Origin: Flavobacteriales bacterium
GTDB lineage: Bacteria > Bacteroidota > Bacteroidia > Flavobacteriales > TMED113
Reading direction: 5' to 3'
NCBI GenBank assembly: GCA_002863085.1
Contig: PKDT01000001.1
Location: 1 to 55,199, forward strand
Length of the DNA: 55,199 nucleotides
The notes beneath the pieces were generated by a model. It saw only the letters and a list, made by a program, of their open reading frames with translations. It had not been told where the DNA came from and searched no databases. Positions 19,023 to 28,873 of the stretch are shown here, piece by piece (the first letter of the stretch is position 1; every line of letters starts with the position of its first letter). The position numbers were made by a program, and so were the translations under genes.

Positions 19023-20042
19023 TTAATATATTTTTCTTGAGTTTAGCCAACTATGAAATTGTCTTGCATTAAGGAGGTGTTCTTTTTCAGTTTTTGCAAA
19101 ATTATGATATTCAGACCTGTCAGGTTTTGCACACATAAAAAAATATTCATGATCTTCGGCAAATAATACTGACTCTATTGACTGTAAACTTGGAACACAT
19201 ATTGGTAATGGAGGTAATCCTAGGTTGTGATATGTGTTAAACGGTGAATCTTTAGTTCTCTTAATGTGTTTATTTCTTATTCTTTTTAATTGTTTTCCGT
19301 TTTGTTTTTTCCAAATGTATGAAATTGTTGGATCAGCAGCCAACGGCCAATTTTCTTTAATACGGTTCAAATAAAGTCCAGCAATCCTAGGCATTTCATC
19401 AAAATGGCTAGCCTCTTTATGAACTATAGACGCTAAAATAAAAACTTCATCTTTTGATAAATTAATTTTATTCGCTGCATCTAATTTTTCAGGTGTCCAA
19501 AACTTATTGTATTCTAAATTAACTCTCTGAAAAAAATCCGAAGGTGTAATATTCCAATACATTTCATAGGTATTGGGAATTAGTAAAAAATACAGGCTAT
19601 CTATTGAAAAAGACTGATCTCTGAAAAAATTAACAAAATCTATTGAGTCTACCTCGAACTTATTTTGTAAAATTCCAAAAATAAAATTTATATCATCCAC
19701 GCTGTTAAATGTAAATTTTACAGGGTCTTGGGATCTAGATCTTAACTTGTTAACAATATCATTTAAGCTAGAATTTTTTTTAAAAACATATCTGCCATTC
19801 ATCATCCAATACTCTAATCTTTTTTGGGACAAAAATGAATCAAAAAATAAACTTGAGAACCAACTCATTTCAGAAGATATATTATGTAAGTTGTTTTTGA
19901 GTGAATCATATGATGTGTTTTTATCTATGAAAAACTCTGTGTCTTGAATAATCAAATTTTTTGTGAAATAATCTTTTTTGATTAGTGTACCTAAGTAAAC
20001 TAAAATTGATATTAAAAGTATAAAGTAAATTCTAAGACTCAT
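19023..20042 (-). CDS. mltG: Endolytic murein transglycosylase MltG
   Basis: 339 aa; single TM N-term; LASIVHKEASHFDEMPRIAGLYLNRIKENWPLAADPTISYIW, NTYHNLGLPPLPICVPSLQSIESVL. Confidence 0.93.
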   Translation of the reverse strand: MSLRIYFILLISILVYLGTLIKKDYFTKNLIIQDTEFFIDKNTSYDSLKNNLHNISSEMSWFSSLFFDSFLSQKRLEYWMMNGRYVFKKNSSLNDIVNKLRSRSQDPVKFTFNSVDDINFIFGILQNKFEVDSIDFVNFFRDQSFSIDSLYFLLIPNTYEMYWNITPSDFFQRVNLEYNKFWTPEKLDAANKINLSKDEVFILASIVHKEASHFDEMPRIAGLYLNRIKENWPLAADPTISYIWKKQNGKQLKRIRNKHIKRTKDSPFNTYHNLGLPPLPICVPSLQSIESVLFAEDHEYFFMCAKPDRSEYHNFAKTEKEHLLNARQFHSWLNSRKIY

Positions 20043-21957
20043 TAATTTTTTTTAGTAAATATAAACCATCTTTATTTTGGGGATATAATTTTAGAAGAGA
20101 ATTAATATAATCCAATGCTAAATCATCTTTTTCTTCAAATATCAACAACTGAGACATATTAATTAAGGTTTTTTCATGATTGGGATCTAGTTTAAGGGCA
20201 TAGTCAAAATAATTTTTGGCTTTAGAGTAACTGCCAATTGTGAAGTATAAAAATCCAAGATTTGCATATGCTGAGGTATAATTATTGTCTTCGTTTATGA
20301 TAAAGTTATATTCATCTTCTGCAAATTGAAGTCTTCCCAAACTGAACAAGTTAGTTGCATACTTATTTCTAAATTCTAAATTGTAAGGTGCAAGTTTTAC
20401 TGAATGATTGTAAAAAATATCAGCAGAGGCTAAGTCATTTATTTTGCTAAAAGATTCACCAATCCTGTATGCAGTCCATGCATCTTGGTTAGAATAATCT
20501 TTTTTTGTTAGATAATGATTTATAATTTTATCTACACCAAGCACTTTAACATACTTAGTTAGATTTTCATAGTCCTCCTTTAAATAATAATAATAAATAT
20601 ATAAGTAAATTCCTTCGTCAGAGTCAAAATCAAAATATTCTAAATATGAATAGGCAGAATCGAGATAATATTCATGAGGGTTAAATCTTTCAAACTGTTG
20701 TAAATATGCCTGAATCTTACTGAGTTTTGAGGGGTTTTTATTGTTAACACATTGCAAAGTAATAAATTCCTTAATTGAATCTAAGTCAGAACTTAATGTG
20801 CTATTAGGAATAGAAATTTTATGATCAGTAATTTTTACGTGTGGTATGTCTGTTGTTTTGGATTTTGGCATATGACACGAAATGCAGTCATTTTTATTTT
20901 CAATACTAGAGTGAATTTCAGAATTACAATCAAAATCGATATGGCATTCAGAACACTTATTATTGAAAAAATTTGGCGGTGAATTATGTACTGAAACATG
21001 TGGATTATGACAACTAATACATGACATTTTTTCATCTGATTTGATATAGCATTCACTCAATTTCATTCTGTCTACATGTGATGCCATAATGAAATCATTT
21101 TCTGAATTTGTATATCTTGGAACATATACATCCATTATATCCTTCAAATACATACCGGGTAAAAAGTCAAAAAAAGATTTGTTTGGTTTAAGTACAGAGT
21201 TTCCCTGTAAATGGCACCTTGAACAAATATCATTTTGTAGATCAATAGGTAACTTTGATGGATTTATTATTGTATAATCCGGAACAGTTGATGTATCTGT
21301 AATATTTTGATTTTTAATTTTTTCAACATGAAGTTGTCCAGGGCCGTGACACCTCTCACAGTCAATTCCTGTAGGGATAAAATTATATTTATTTTCCGAA
21401 CCTAATACAAAATCGGGGTATGCGTTATGACAAGCAACACACTCTAGTCCCATTTTTCTAGAAAACCTGCTGTTTTTATTATTTTCAAAACCAGGAGGAA
21501 AATCTAATATTGAGTCCTGGGTGTAATATGTAAACGGTGTCTGATACAAATAGCCATTGTTGTTTATTAAGTGAGAATTTGTGTGATTTCCAGATCCAAC
21601 AATAAAGTCTATTTTATTAAGATTTATATATGTAGTGTCATAACTTTTTGAAAGTCTATATTCATTTAAATAAAGTGAATCATCAATCCATCTGGGCTCA
21701 TAAAACAAATCTAATGCAGTATCATTAAGAAAAAAATGGCCATGTATGGAACTGTTTTTCCTGATTGCATGTTGGAACGAACGTCCCATGCCAGTTTTTA
21801 TGTAATGTTGATACTGATCTTGATGACACGAAATACAGGTTGACATTCCAACATATTTAACGTCAGTGTTGATGTTTAAATATTCTTTTTTATTCATACA
21901 AGATATAAACAAACACAGTACAAAAAAAATATTAAAAAATTGGTAATGCTGCTTCAT
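20032..21957 (-). CDS. Multiheme c-type cytochrome lipoprotein with C-terminal TPR repeats
   Basis: 641 aa; signal/lipobox FISC; seven CXXCH motifs (CISCHQ, CVACHN, CERCHG, CSRCHL, CISCHN, CSECHI, CISCHM); C-terminal TPRs (SAYANLGFLYFTIGSYSKAKNYFDYALKLDPNHEKT). Confidence 0.92.
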   Translation of the reverse strand: MKQHYQFFNIFFVLCLFISCMNKKEYLNINTDVKYVGMSTCISCHQDQYQHYIKTGMGRSFQHAIRKNSSIHGHFFLNDTALDLFYEPRWIDDSLYLNEYRLSKSYDTTYINLNKIDFIVGSGNHTNSHLINNNGYLYQTPFTYYTQDSILDFPPGFENNKNSRFSRKMGLECVACHNAYPDFVLGSENKYNFIPTGIDCERCHGPGQLHVEKIKNQNITDTSTVPDYTIINPSKLPIDLQNDICSRCHLQGNSVLKPNKSFFDFLPGMYLKDIMDVYVPRYTNSENDFIMASHVDRMKLSECYIKSDEKMSCISCHNPHVSVHNSPPNFFNNKCSECHIDFDCNSEIHSSIENKNDCISCHMPKSKTTDIPHVKITDHKISIPNSTLSSDLDSIKEFITLQCVNNKNPSKLSKIQAYLQQFERFNPHEYYLDSAYSYLEYFDFDSDEGIYLYIYYYYLKEDYENLTKYVKVLGVDKIINHYLTKKDYSNQDAWTAYRIGESFSKINDLASADIFYNHSVKLAPYNLEFRNKYATNLFSLGRLQFAEDEYNFIINEDNNYTSAYANLGFLYFTIGSYSKAKNYFDYALKLDPNHEKTLINMSQLLIFEEKDDLALDYINSLLKLYPQNKDGLYLLKKINES

Positions 21958-22759
21958 ATTCTCTTTTTACAATTGACTTTAAAAAAATATTTGTAAAAAT
22001 ATTTCTGGTATTTTTTTCAAATGATACGTTAAGAACTCCACCTCTAGTAAAAACATCAACATTATTTTCACTTATTAATCCTTCATCAAAAGAACACAAT
22101 ACAGCAGCAACTGCTCCCGTTCCACATGATAAGGTCTCAGACTCAACCCCCCGTTCGTATGTGCGAATAAATATTTTGTTTTTTTTAATGTTTGTGAAGG
22201 TTACATTGATGCCATTTTTTTTAAAAATATTGCTGTTTCTTATATGTTGTCCCTCAAAATCCACATCAATTGAATCAATTTTTTCATTATAAATTACAAT
22301 ATGTGGAGATCCAGTATCAACTACTTTACCAATATCATTTGTGTGAATATCAAACACGTCAATCATTGATATTTTAGTTTCAAATGATTCAAAATTACTT
22401 TTAAAAAAAAACTCCCCTTGACTAGTTTCGAAGACACCAGAAAAAAAATCTTTTTTATCATCTCCTAATATTCTTGCAGCAAAATTTGCACAACACATAC
22501 TACCATTTCCGCAGAAAGTCGAAACTAAACCATCGGAGTTATAATATGTCATCTTATAAGAGTTTTTTTTGTTATTTGGATTTTCAAGCAAAATAAAACC
22601 ATCAGCTCCAATACCATGATGTCTGTCACAAATTTTTTTAATATAACTTTGACTATCATTCACAAAATCTACTAGCTTACTTTTTACAAAAATATTTTGT
22701 CTATTATCTACGATAATGAAATCATTTCCACATGAATTGTATTTAGTGTAACTAATCAT
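21932..22759 (-). CDS. dapF: Diaminopimelate epimerase
   Basis: YTKYNSCGNDFIIVDNR, HHGIGADGFILLE, STFCGNGSMCCANFA, TYERGVESETLSCGTGAVAA. Confidence 0.95.
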   Translation of the reverse strand: MISYTKYNSCGNDFIIVDNRQNIFVKSKLVDFVNDSQSYIKKICDRHHGIGADGFILLENPNNKKNSYKMTYYNSDGLVSTFCGNGSMCCANFAARILGDDKKDFFSGVFETSQGEFFFKSNFESFETKISMIDVFDIHTNDIGKVVDTGSPHIVIYNEKIDSIDVDFEGQHIRNSNIFKKNGINVTFTNIKKNKIFIRTYERGVESETLSCGTGAVAAVLCSFDEGLISENNVDVFTRGGVLNVSFEKNTRNIFTNIFLKSIVKREYEAALPIF

Positions 22760-22779
22760 TAAATAAATATTATATACTA

Positions 22780-22787
22780 CAAAAATA
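22780..22787 (-). promoter_or_regulatory. Candidate -7 box (TATTTTTG) for the dapF-cytochrome-mltG operon
   Basis: Exact TAnnTTTG on the minus strand with TTG 24 nt upstream (spacing slightly long). Confidence 0.35.
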
Positions 22788-22853
22788 ATTAAATAAAAAA
22801 ACTACATTTACCAAAATTAAAAAGTATCAATTAATGAATTTATTTTTACTAAA

Positions 22854-24293
22854 ATGAAAAAAAATTACTCTGAAAAGCTAGAAGAATTCATTTCTGCAAA
22901 GAAAGCTGCAACAGATCTAATTAGTTCAGTAAGTAACCTCCTTTATAATAAAGGGGTTGAGCTTGTACTTTTTAGAAGACATTTAATTGATAAAAATATT
23001 TCAGATATATTGAGACTGCATCAATACGCTACTGATTTTGTCAAGAAACCTATCAATGTGTTTGAAACATCAAAGCTTGCTAAAAACTTAATAAAAATGG
23101 ATTTAGCACCATCCAAAATTGATATTGGGAAACTAACATATGAATTTTTACACAAAGAGAACATAATCGATGATCAAATTGAGTTTCTAAACGAAAGAAT
23201 TGGGTTTCTAAAAAACTCTGATGATAAAAAACAAAACTCCAAAGACGTAGTTTTATTTGGTTTTGGAAGAATTGGTAGATTGTGTGCTCGTGAACTGATA
23301 AAGCAGGCTGGCAAAGGACAGCAACTTAGACTAAAGGGGGTTATACTTAGAAAGATTAACAAAGATGAATTACAAAAAAGATGTGCTCTACTAATTCAAG
23401 ACTCAGTTCATGGCAGTTTTTCTAGTTCCTTAGAATTAGATTACGATGATTTATCAATTTTAATAAATGGCCAAAAAATAAAATTTTTTGACTCTGACTC
23501 AATGAAAAATTTATCTGACTATGGGATTAATGACGCATTACTTATTGACAATACTGGAGTATACAAAGACTATAAAAGTTTAGAAAGACATTTGAAGTTA
23601 AAAGGAATTAGTAAAGTTTTATTGACCGCCCCGGGACAAAATATGCCAAATGTTGTTTATGGAGTAAATCACAATATAATCAGCATTAACGATGATAAGA
23701 TTCTTTCCGCTGCATCATGTACAACAAATGCAATTGCTCCAATTCTTAAAGTCATAAGTGAAGACAATAGCATCATCAAAGGCCACATTGAGACCATACA
23801 TGCATACACCAATGATCAAAATCTTTTAGACAATATGCATTCAAAAAATAGAAGAGGAAGATCTGCACCTATAAATATGGTAATCACCTCAACTGGAGCA
23901 GGCAAGGCAGTGACAAAAGTTATTCCATCTCTTAAAAATAAGCTAACTGCAAATGCTATTAGAGTTCCAACACCTAATGGTTCTTTAGCAATAATTAATC
24001 TTGATTTAAAAAATAAATATAGTGTTCATGAAGTAAATGAATTGATTAGAAACGCAGCTCTTGAGGGCTCTCTTGTGAATCAAATAAAGTACTCTATGGA
24101 TAAAGAGTTAGTTTCAAGTGACATAATAGGAAGTCCCAGAGCTTCTATTTTCGACTCTCAAGCAACAATTTCATCAAATGATGGAAATAATATCTTGCTA
24201 TATGTTTGGTACGATAATGAATTTGGATACACTAAACAAGTAATAAGATTAGCAAAGTATATTTCAAAAGTAAGAAGATTACATTACTACTAA
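22854..24293 (+). CDS. gap: Glyceraldehyde-3-phosphate dehydrogenase, long form with about 120-aa N-terminal extension
   Basis: 479 aa; VLFGFGRIGRLCARELI, LSAASCTTNAIAPILKVI active-site Cys, IETIHAYTNDQNLLDNMHSKNRRGRSAPINMVITSTGAGKAV, WYDNEFGYTKQVIRL. Confidence 0.95.
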   Translation: MKKNYSEKLEEFISAKKAATDLISSVSNLLYNKGVELVLFRRHLIDKNISDILRLHQYATDFVKKPINVFETSKLAKNLIKMDLAPSKIDIGKLTYEFLHKENIIDDQIEFLNERIGFLKNSDDKKQNSKDVVLFGFGRIGRLCARELIKQAGKGQQLRLKGVILRKINKDELQKRCALLIQDSVHGSFSSSLELDYDDLSILINGQKIKFFDSDSMKNLSDYGINDALLIDNTGVYKDYKSLERHLKLKGISKVLLTAPGQNMPNVVYGVNHNIISINDDKILSAASCTTNAIAPILKVISEDNSIIKGHIETIHAYTNDQNLLDNMHSKNRRGRSAPINMVITSTGAGKAVTKVIPSLKNKLTANAIRVPTPNGSLAIINLDLKNKYSVHEVNELIRNAALEGSLVNQIKYSMDKELVSSDIIGSPRASIFDSQATISSNDGNNILLYVWYDNEFGYTKQVIRLAKYISKVRRLHYY

Positions 24294-25420
24294 GACAATA
24301 AGTCATTTAGCTTTTCTATTGCCAAATCTATTTCATCTATTGAGTTATTCTTGCTAAATGAAAATCGAATGACCGGGCCTTTAATTTTTTTTAATTCTGA
24401 AATCACGTGAGACTGGCTCACACTTCCGGAACTACATGCACTTCCACCAGAGCATGAAACACCCATTAAGTCGAGGTTGAAAGTTAATAAATCTCCAAAT
24501 TCATTTGGTGGTAATTGAATACTAAGAATTGTGTAAAGACTTTTTTCTAGAGATAGACTTTTGCCGTTAAATTTGATCATGGGTAGATTTTTATTTATTT
24601 TATTGATCATATGTCGTTTTAGTGTCTCTATATGATTTCTATGGTTTTCTAAGTCCCTGTAGGCAACTTCCATTGCTTTAGCTAAACCAACTATTCCATA
24701 TACACACTCAGTGCCTGCTCTCATATCTCTTTCCTGAGACCCACCATGAATCAGGGGAGTTATATCAACATTTTTATTTATGTATAAAAACCCCACCCCT
24801 TTTGGACCGTGGAATTTGTGCGCAGAGCATGCTAAAAAGTCAATTTTTGTTTTAGAAAGATCAAAATTATAGTGACCAATAGTTTGAACAGTGTCAGAGT
24901 GAAAAAGTGCTCCATATTTTTTACATAATAAACTAACCTTCTCAATATCCAGTAGATTACCTATTTCATTATTTCCATGCATTAAACTGACTAATACATT
25001 AGAGTTATTCGAAAGTAAATACTCTAAGTTTTCTAAATCAATCTCACCGTCTTCGTTTAATTTAACAAAACTAGTTGTAACTTTTTTCTTGCTTTCTAAA
25101 TTTGCAACTGTATTTATAACTGCAGCATGTTCAATTTTTGATGTAATGATATGTCTTACACCCGCATCTCTTACAGCACCCCTGATAGCCATATTATCAG
25201 CCTCAGTTCCCCCTGAAGTGAAAAATATTTCTGATGGACTAGAATTTAATAAATCTGCGATTTTTTTTCTTGATTTTTCAATTAAACTCCTTGTCTTTCT
25301 TCCTTCAGAATGAATTGATGATGGATTACCAAAATTATTTCTCATGGTTTTTACCATGACATCAATAACCTCAATATCTATTTCTGTTGTAGCTGCATTA
25401 TCTAAATAAATATTCTTCAT
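24290..25420 (-). CDS. Cysteine desulfurase (NifS/IscS family)
   Basis: IYLDNAATTEIDIEV, FTSGGTEADNMAI, SAHKFHGPKGVGFLYI (PLP Lys), CSGGSACSSGSVSQSHV. Confidence 0.94.
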   Translation of the reverse strand: MKNIYLDNAATTEIDIEVIDVMVKTMRNNFGNPSSIHSEGRKTRSLIEKSRKKIADLLNSSPSEIFFTSGGTEADNMAIRGAVRDAGVRHIITSKIEHAAVINTVANLESKKKVTTSFVKLNEDGEIDLENLEYLLSNNSNVLVSLMHGNNEIGNLLDIEKVSLLCKKYGALFHSDTVQTIGHYNFDLSKTKIDFLACSAHKFHGPKGVGFLYINKNVDITPLIHGGSQERDMRAGTECVYGIVGLAKAMEVAYRDLENHRNHIETLKRHMINKINKNLPMIKFNGKSLSLEKSLYTILSIQLPPNEFGDLLTFNLDLMGVSCSGGSACSSGSVSQSHVISELKKIKGPVIRFSFSKNNSIDEIDLAIEKLNDLLS

Positions 25421-25421
25421 A

Positions 25422-26807
25422 TCAAAAAAATGTAATTTCTTTTATAATCAATTGTTTTATTTTTTTTGCATTTTCTGAGCTGAATGATTCAACAATTAGT
25501 CTCAAAAGTGGTTCTGTATTTGATTTTCGAATGTGAACCCAGGTTTTATCATCAAACCACATTTTTAAACCATCAATTTTAGAAAATTTTATTTTGTTTT
25601 GCTTACAAAATTCGACTTTTTTATCAATATATTTTTGAATCTTATTATTATTTTTTTCATCAAAAATAATTTTATCCTTCATCATAAAATATTTTGGTAA
25701 TGTTCCTAATAACTCTTTCAATGATATTTTTTTTATGGCGAGGTGAGATAAAATTAAACATATAGCTACCAAAGCATCTCTACCATAGTGGGAGGGCTTA
25801 AAAATTACTCCACCGCTTCCTTCCCCACCAAGAATTGATTTTTTAAGTTTCATCATTTCAACAACATTCGTTTCTCCAACTGCAGACTCAAAGTGATTTC
25901 CATTATTCTTGTTTACAAGCTCTTTAACAGCGGTTGTTGTTGATAAATTAGTTACTACATTTAAATTTTTGTGATTTTCAAGAATATGTTTGGTTACCGC
26001 AACAATTGTATTTTCTTCATTAAAAAATGAACCATCTTCACATATCAAAACCAGTCTGTCAACATCTGGATCAACTGCAATTCCAAGATCAGAGCCAGTT
26101 TCTTTAACCATTTTAGAAAGTTTTTTTAAATTTCGAGGAACAGGTTCAGGGTTGTGTTCAAACCTGCCATCCGGGTTGCAATTTAATTCTATTACATTAC
26201 AAAAAAGTTTTTCTAGCAAAAAGGGAACATAAATTCCCCCCGAGGAATTTATACCATCAACAACTACTTTAAATTTTCTTGTTCTTATTTTATCTAAATC
26301 TACATCTGACAAATTAATTACGTTTTCAATATGATTTTGCATAAAGTCTAATTTTTCTATTGAACCTTTCTTGTGTGCTTGTTCTCTTGATTTGGTACTA
26401 GAAACATAAACTTTCATACTTTGATTATATGTGAGAAACTCTCCTAAATTATTCAAAAACTTAAGGCCATTCCAATCAATTGGATTATGACTCGCAGTAA
26501 TCATTATACCAGCATCGCATTTGATTTCTGAAACAGCTATTTGTAAGGTGGGTGTGGTGGTTAACCCAAGATCTATTATATTAATTCCAAGGCGGATTAA
26601 ATGATTTATAATTTTTATTGAAATTGATTCTCCTGAAATTCTTGCATCTCTACCAACTGCAATTTTATATATTTTATTGGGTGAATTTTCGATTAACCAA
26701 TTTGTTAACTGATTGACAGATTGAATAATCTCTTGAGTTGATAAACCCTCATTATCTTCTGGGTGTATAGTTCCTCTTATTCCTGAAATTGACTTTATTA
26801 AGGGCAT
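25422..26807 (-). CDS. glmM: Phosphoglucosamine mutase / phosphomannomutase family
   Basis: ISGIRGTI, IAVGRDARISGESI, GIMITASHNPIDWNGLKFL (phosphoserine loop), AVDPDVDRLVLI, GGEGSGGVIF. Exact substrate uncertain. Confidence 0.88.
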   Translation of the reverse strand: MPLIKSISGIRGTIHPEDNEGLSTQEIIQSVNQLTNWLIENSPNKIYKIAVGRDARISGESISIKIINHLIRLGINIIDLGLTTTPTLQIAVSEIKCDAGIMITASHNPIDWNGLKFLNNLGEFLTYNQSMKVYVSSTKSREQAHKKGSIEKLDFMQNHIENVINLSDVDLDKIRTRKFKVVVDGINSSGGIYVPFLLEKLFCNVIELNCNPDGRFEHNPEPVPRNLKKLSKMVKETGSDLGIAVDPDVDRLVLICEDGSFFNEENTIVAVTKHILENHKNLNVVTNLSTTTAVKELVNKNNGNHFESAVGETNVVEMMKLKKSILGGEGSGGVIFKPSHYGRDALVAICLILSHLAIKKISLKELLGTLPKYFMMKDKIIFDEKNNNKIQKYIDKKVEFCKQNKIKFSKIDGLKMWFDDKTWVHIRKSNTEPLLRLIVESFSSENAKKIKQLIIKEITFF

Positions 26808-26835
26808 TAACTATAAAATATTTCGATAAATTTTC

Positions 26836-26863
26836 TTGAAATTTTATCAATTTAATATTTTTG
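26836..26863 (+). promoter_or_regulatory. Candidate promoter for the comA-rhodanese-DUF368-aroE-uvrB operon
   Basis: TTG (26836-26838) - 17 nt - TATTTTTG (26856-26863): good match to the Bacteroidota TTG/TAnnTTTG consensus, 25 bp before the comA ATG. Confidence 0.55.
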
Positions 26864-26888
26864 CAAATATTATCTAATATATCATATT

Positions 26889-27653
26889 ATGATTCATTTA
26901 CCAAATACCCCCGAAAGACCCAAAAAATCCAGAGAAATGGGACTTACAATGGTCATGGATAAAGGACTTTCAACTATCGATGCTGAGGGCTTAATGGAAA
27001 CTTCATCTGAGTATATTGATATAATAAAATTTGGATTTGGAACATCATTACTAACCCAAAATATTTCCAAAAAAATTAAATTATATAAAAAAAACAACAT
27101 AAAAGTTTATCTAGGTGGAACTTTATTTGAAGCATATATTATTAGAGGAATGTTTCATGAATATTGCGACCTAATTGATAAGCTTGAACTTGATACAGTT
27201 GAAATTTCAGACGGTAGTATCAACTTAGAACATAATCTAAAATGTGATTACATTTACAGACTTTCTAAAAAAAAATTAAATATTTTTTCTGAGGTTGGAT
27301 ATAAAAGCTCAAACAAAATAATTCCCCCATCAAAATGGATTGAACTAATGGCTAAAGAACTTGACGCTGGGTCATGGAAGGTTATTGCAGAAGCAAGAGA
27401 AAGTGGCAATGTTGGGCTCTACAGTAGCAGTGGAGAAGTCAGATCTGACTTAATAGAAGAAATCCTTACCGAAATTCCTAAAGAAAAAATCTTATGGGAG
27501 GCGCCAAAAAAACAACAACAACTCTACTTTATAAATTTACTTGGACATAACGTGAATCTCGGAAACATAAACACCAGTGACGTAATTCCTCTCGAGTGTT
27601 TGAGACTTGGATTAAGAGGCGATACATTTTTTAATTTTATAAAAAATGATTAA
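26889..27653 (+). CDS. comA: Phosphosulfolactate synthase
   Basis: 254 aa; RPKKSREMGLTMVMDKGLS, IDIIKFGFGTS, VYLGGTLFEAYI, FSEVGYK, WKVIAEARESGNVGLY, LWEAPKKQQQLYFINLLGHNVNLGNI. Confidence 0.93.
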   Translation: MIHLPNTPERPKKSREMGLTMVMDKGLSTIDAEGLMETSSEYIDIIKFGFGTSLLTQNISKKIKLYKKNNIKVYLGGTLFEAYIIRGMFHEYCDLIDKLELDTVEISDGSINLEHNLKCDYIYRLSKKKLNIFSEVGYKSSNKIIPPSKWIELMAKELDAGSWKVIAEARESGNVGLYSSSGEVRSDLIEEILTEIPKEKILWEAPKKQQQLYFINLLGHNVNLGNINTSDVIPLECLRLGLRGDTFFNFIKND

Positions 27654-27948
27654 AGAAATAACACTACAAGAAATACAAAACCTCAATGAAAATGATGTAC
27701 AAATAATTGACATTAGAGAAGAATATGAGTATGAGGGAGGTAATTTGTGTGATACAAACATACCAATGGGAGAAATTTTAAACTCTAAAAATCTTCTTGA
27801 CACCAAAAAAAAAATAATAATTTATTGTCAAACTGGCAGAAGAGGAGCGGCTGTTGCCTATATGTTGATGAAACATCATAATATTCAGAATATTTACAAC
27901 CTATCTGGAGGTTACAATGAATTTATAAATAATAAAAAAAATGAATAA
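27646..27948 (+). CDS. Rhodanese-like sulfurtransferase, single domain
   Basis: 100 aa; VQIIDIREEYEYEGG, IIYCQTGRRGAAVAYML (active-site Cys loop CQTGRR). Confidence 0.92.
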   Translation: MIKEITLQEIQNLNENDVQIIDIREEYEYEGGNLCDTNIPMGEILNSKNLLDTKKKIIIYCQTGRRGAAVAYMLMKHHNIQNIYNLSGGYNEFINNKKNE

Positions 27949-28873
27949 TTTTTTTTTAGGTATTCTACAAGGAATTATAATTGGAATCGCCAATATAATT
28001 CCTGGTATTTCTGGGTCAACCCTCGCTGTTATATTAGGGATTTATGAAAAAATCATTAATATAATTACAAAGTTTGACTTCAAACTTCTACTCCTATTTA
28101 AAAAATTTGAATTCAAATCTATAGGAAAACACATTTCTCTGAAATTTTTAATTTCAATTAGCACAGGAATTATTATTAGCTATATTTTCATGGCTAATTT
28201 AATTCAGTACCTCTTTGCAAATTTTGAAAAATTAACATGGTCATATTTTTTTGGGATAATTCTGATATCTTCTTGGATTGTTTCCAAATACGTTAAAAAA
28301 TGGAGCATTAAAGAAATTGTTTTTTTGAAAATTGGACTTATATTTTCTCTGTTAATTTTTCTAATAAATCCAAACATAGAAGAGAATCAAAACCTTCTTT
28401 ATGTCTTTATATGCGGGGTAATTGGAGTACTAGGAATGTTAATTCCTGGTCTATCTGGTTCATACTTATTATATCTAATGGGAAATTATGAATTATTAAT
28501 GTCAAAAATTTTATTAATTCTAAATCCAGTTGTAATCAGAGACTATTTTCTTGGAATAGAAAAAAATCAATTTGAAAACTATTTTATTATTTTCGTTGTG
28601 TTCATGATTGGTCATATTTTTGGCATATTGATTCTGAGTAGATTTGTTAAATGGCTACTTTTAAAACATAAAAACATTACATTTGCATGTTTGACGGGTT
28701 TTATTTTAGGATCTTTGCTTTGGATTTGGCCTTGGAAATCACAGTTATCTAATAAAATTTCATTACCAGGTCTAAACGATATCAGTGATATTTATTCAAT
28801 TCTTTTGATAATTGCAGGAGTAATAACTATTTTAATGATTGAATCTTTTGGCAAAAAATTTAAGAAAATATAA
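27941..28873 (+). CDS. DUF368 membrane protein (PopT-type undecaprenyl-phosphate translocase family)
   Basis: 310 aa polytopic; FFLGILQGIIIGIANIIPGISGSTLAVILGIYEKI and GVLGMLIPGLSGSYLLYLMGNYE duplicated PG(I/L)SGS motifs. Confidence 0.92.
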   Translation: MNNFFLGILQGIIIGIANIIPGISGSTLAVILGIYEKIINIITKFDFKLLLLFKKFEFKSIGKHISLKFLISISTGIIISYIFMANLIQYLFANFEKLTWSYFFGIILISSWIVSKYVKKWSIKEIVFLKIGLIFSLLIFLINPNIEENQNLLYVFICGVIGVLGMLIPGLSGSYLLYLMGNYELLMSKILLILNPVVIRDYFLGIEKNQFENYFIIFVVFMIGHIFGILILSRFVKWLLLKHKNITFACLTGFILGSLLWIWPWKSQLSNKISLPGLNDISDIYSILLIIAGVITILMIESFGKKFKKI

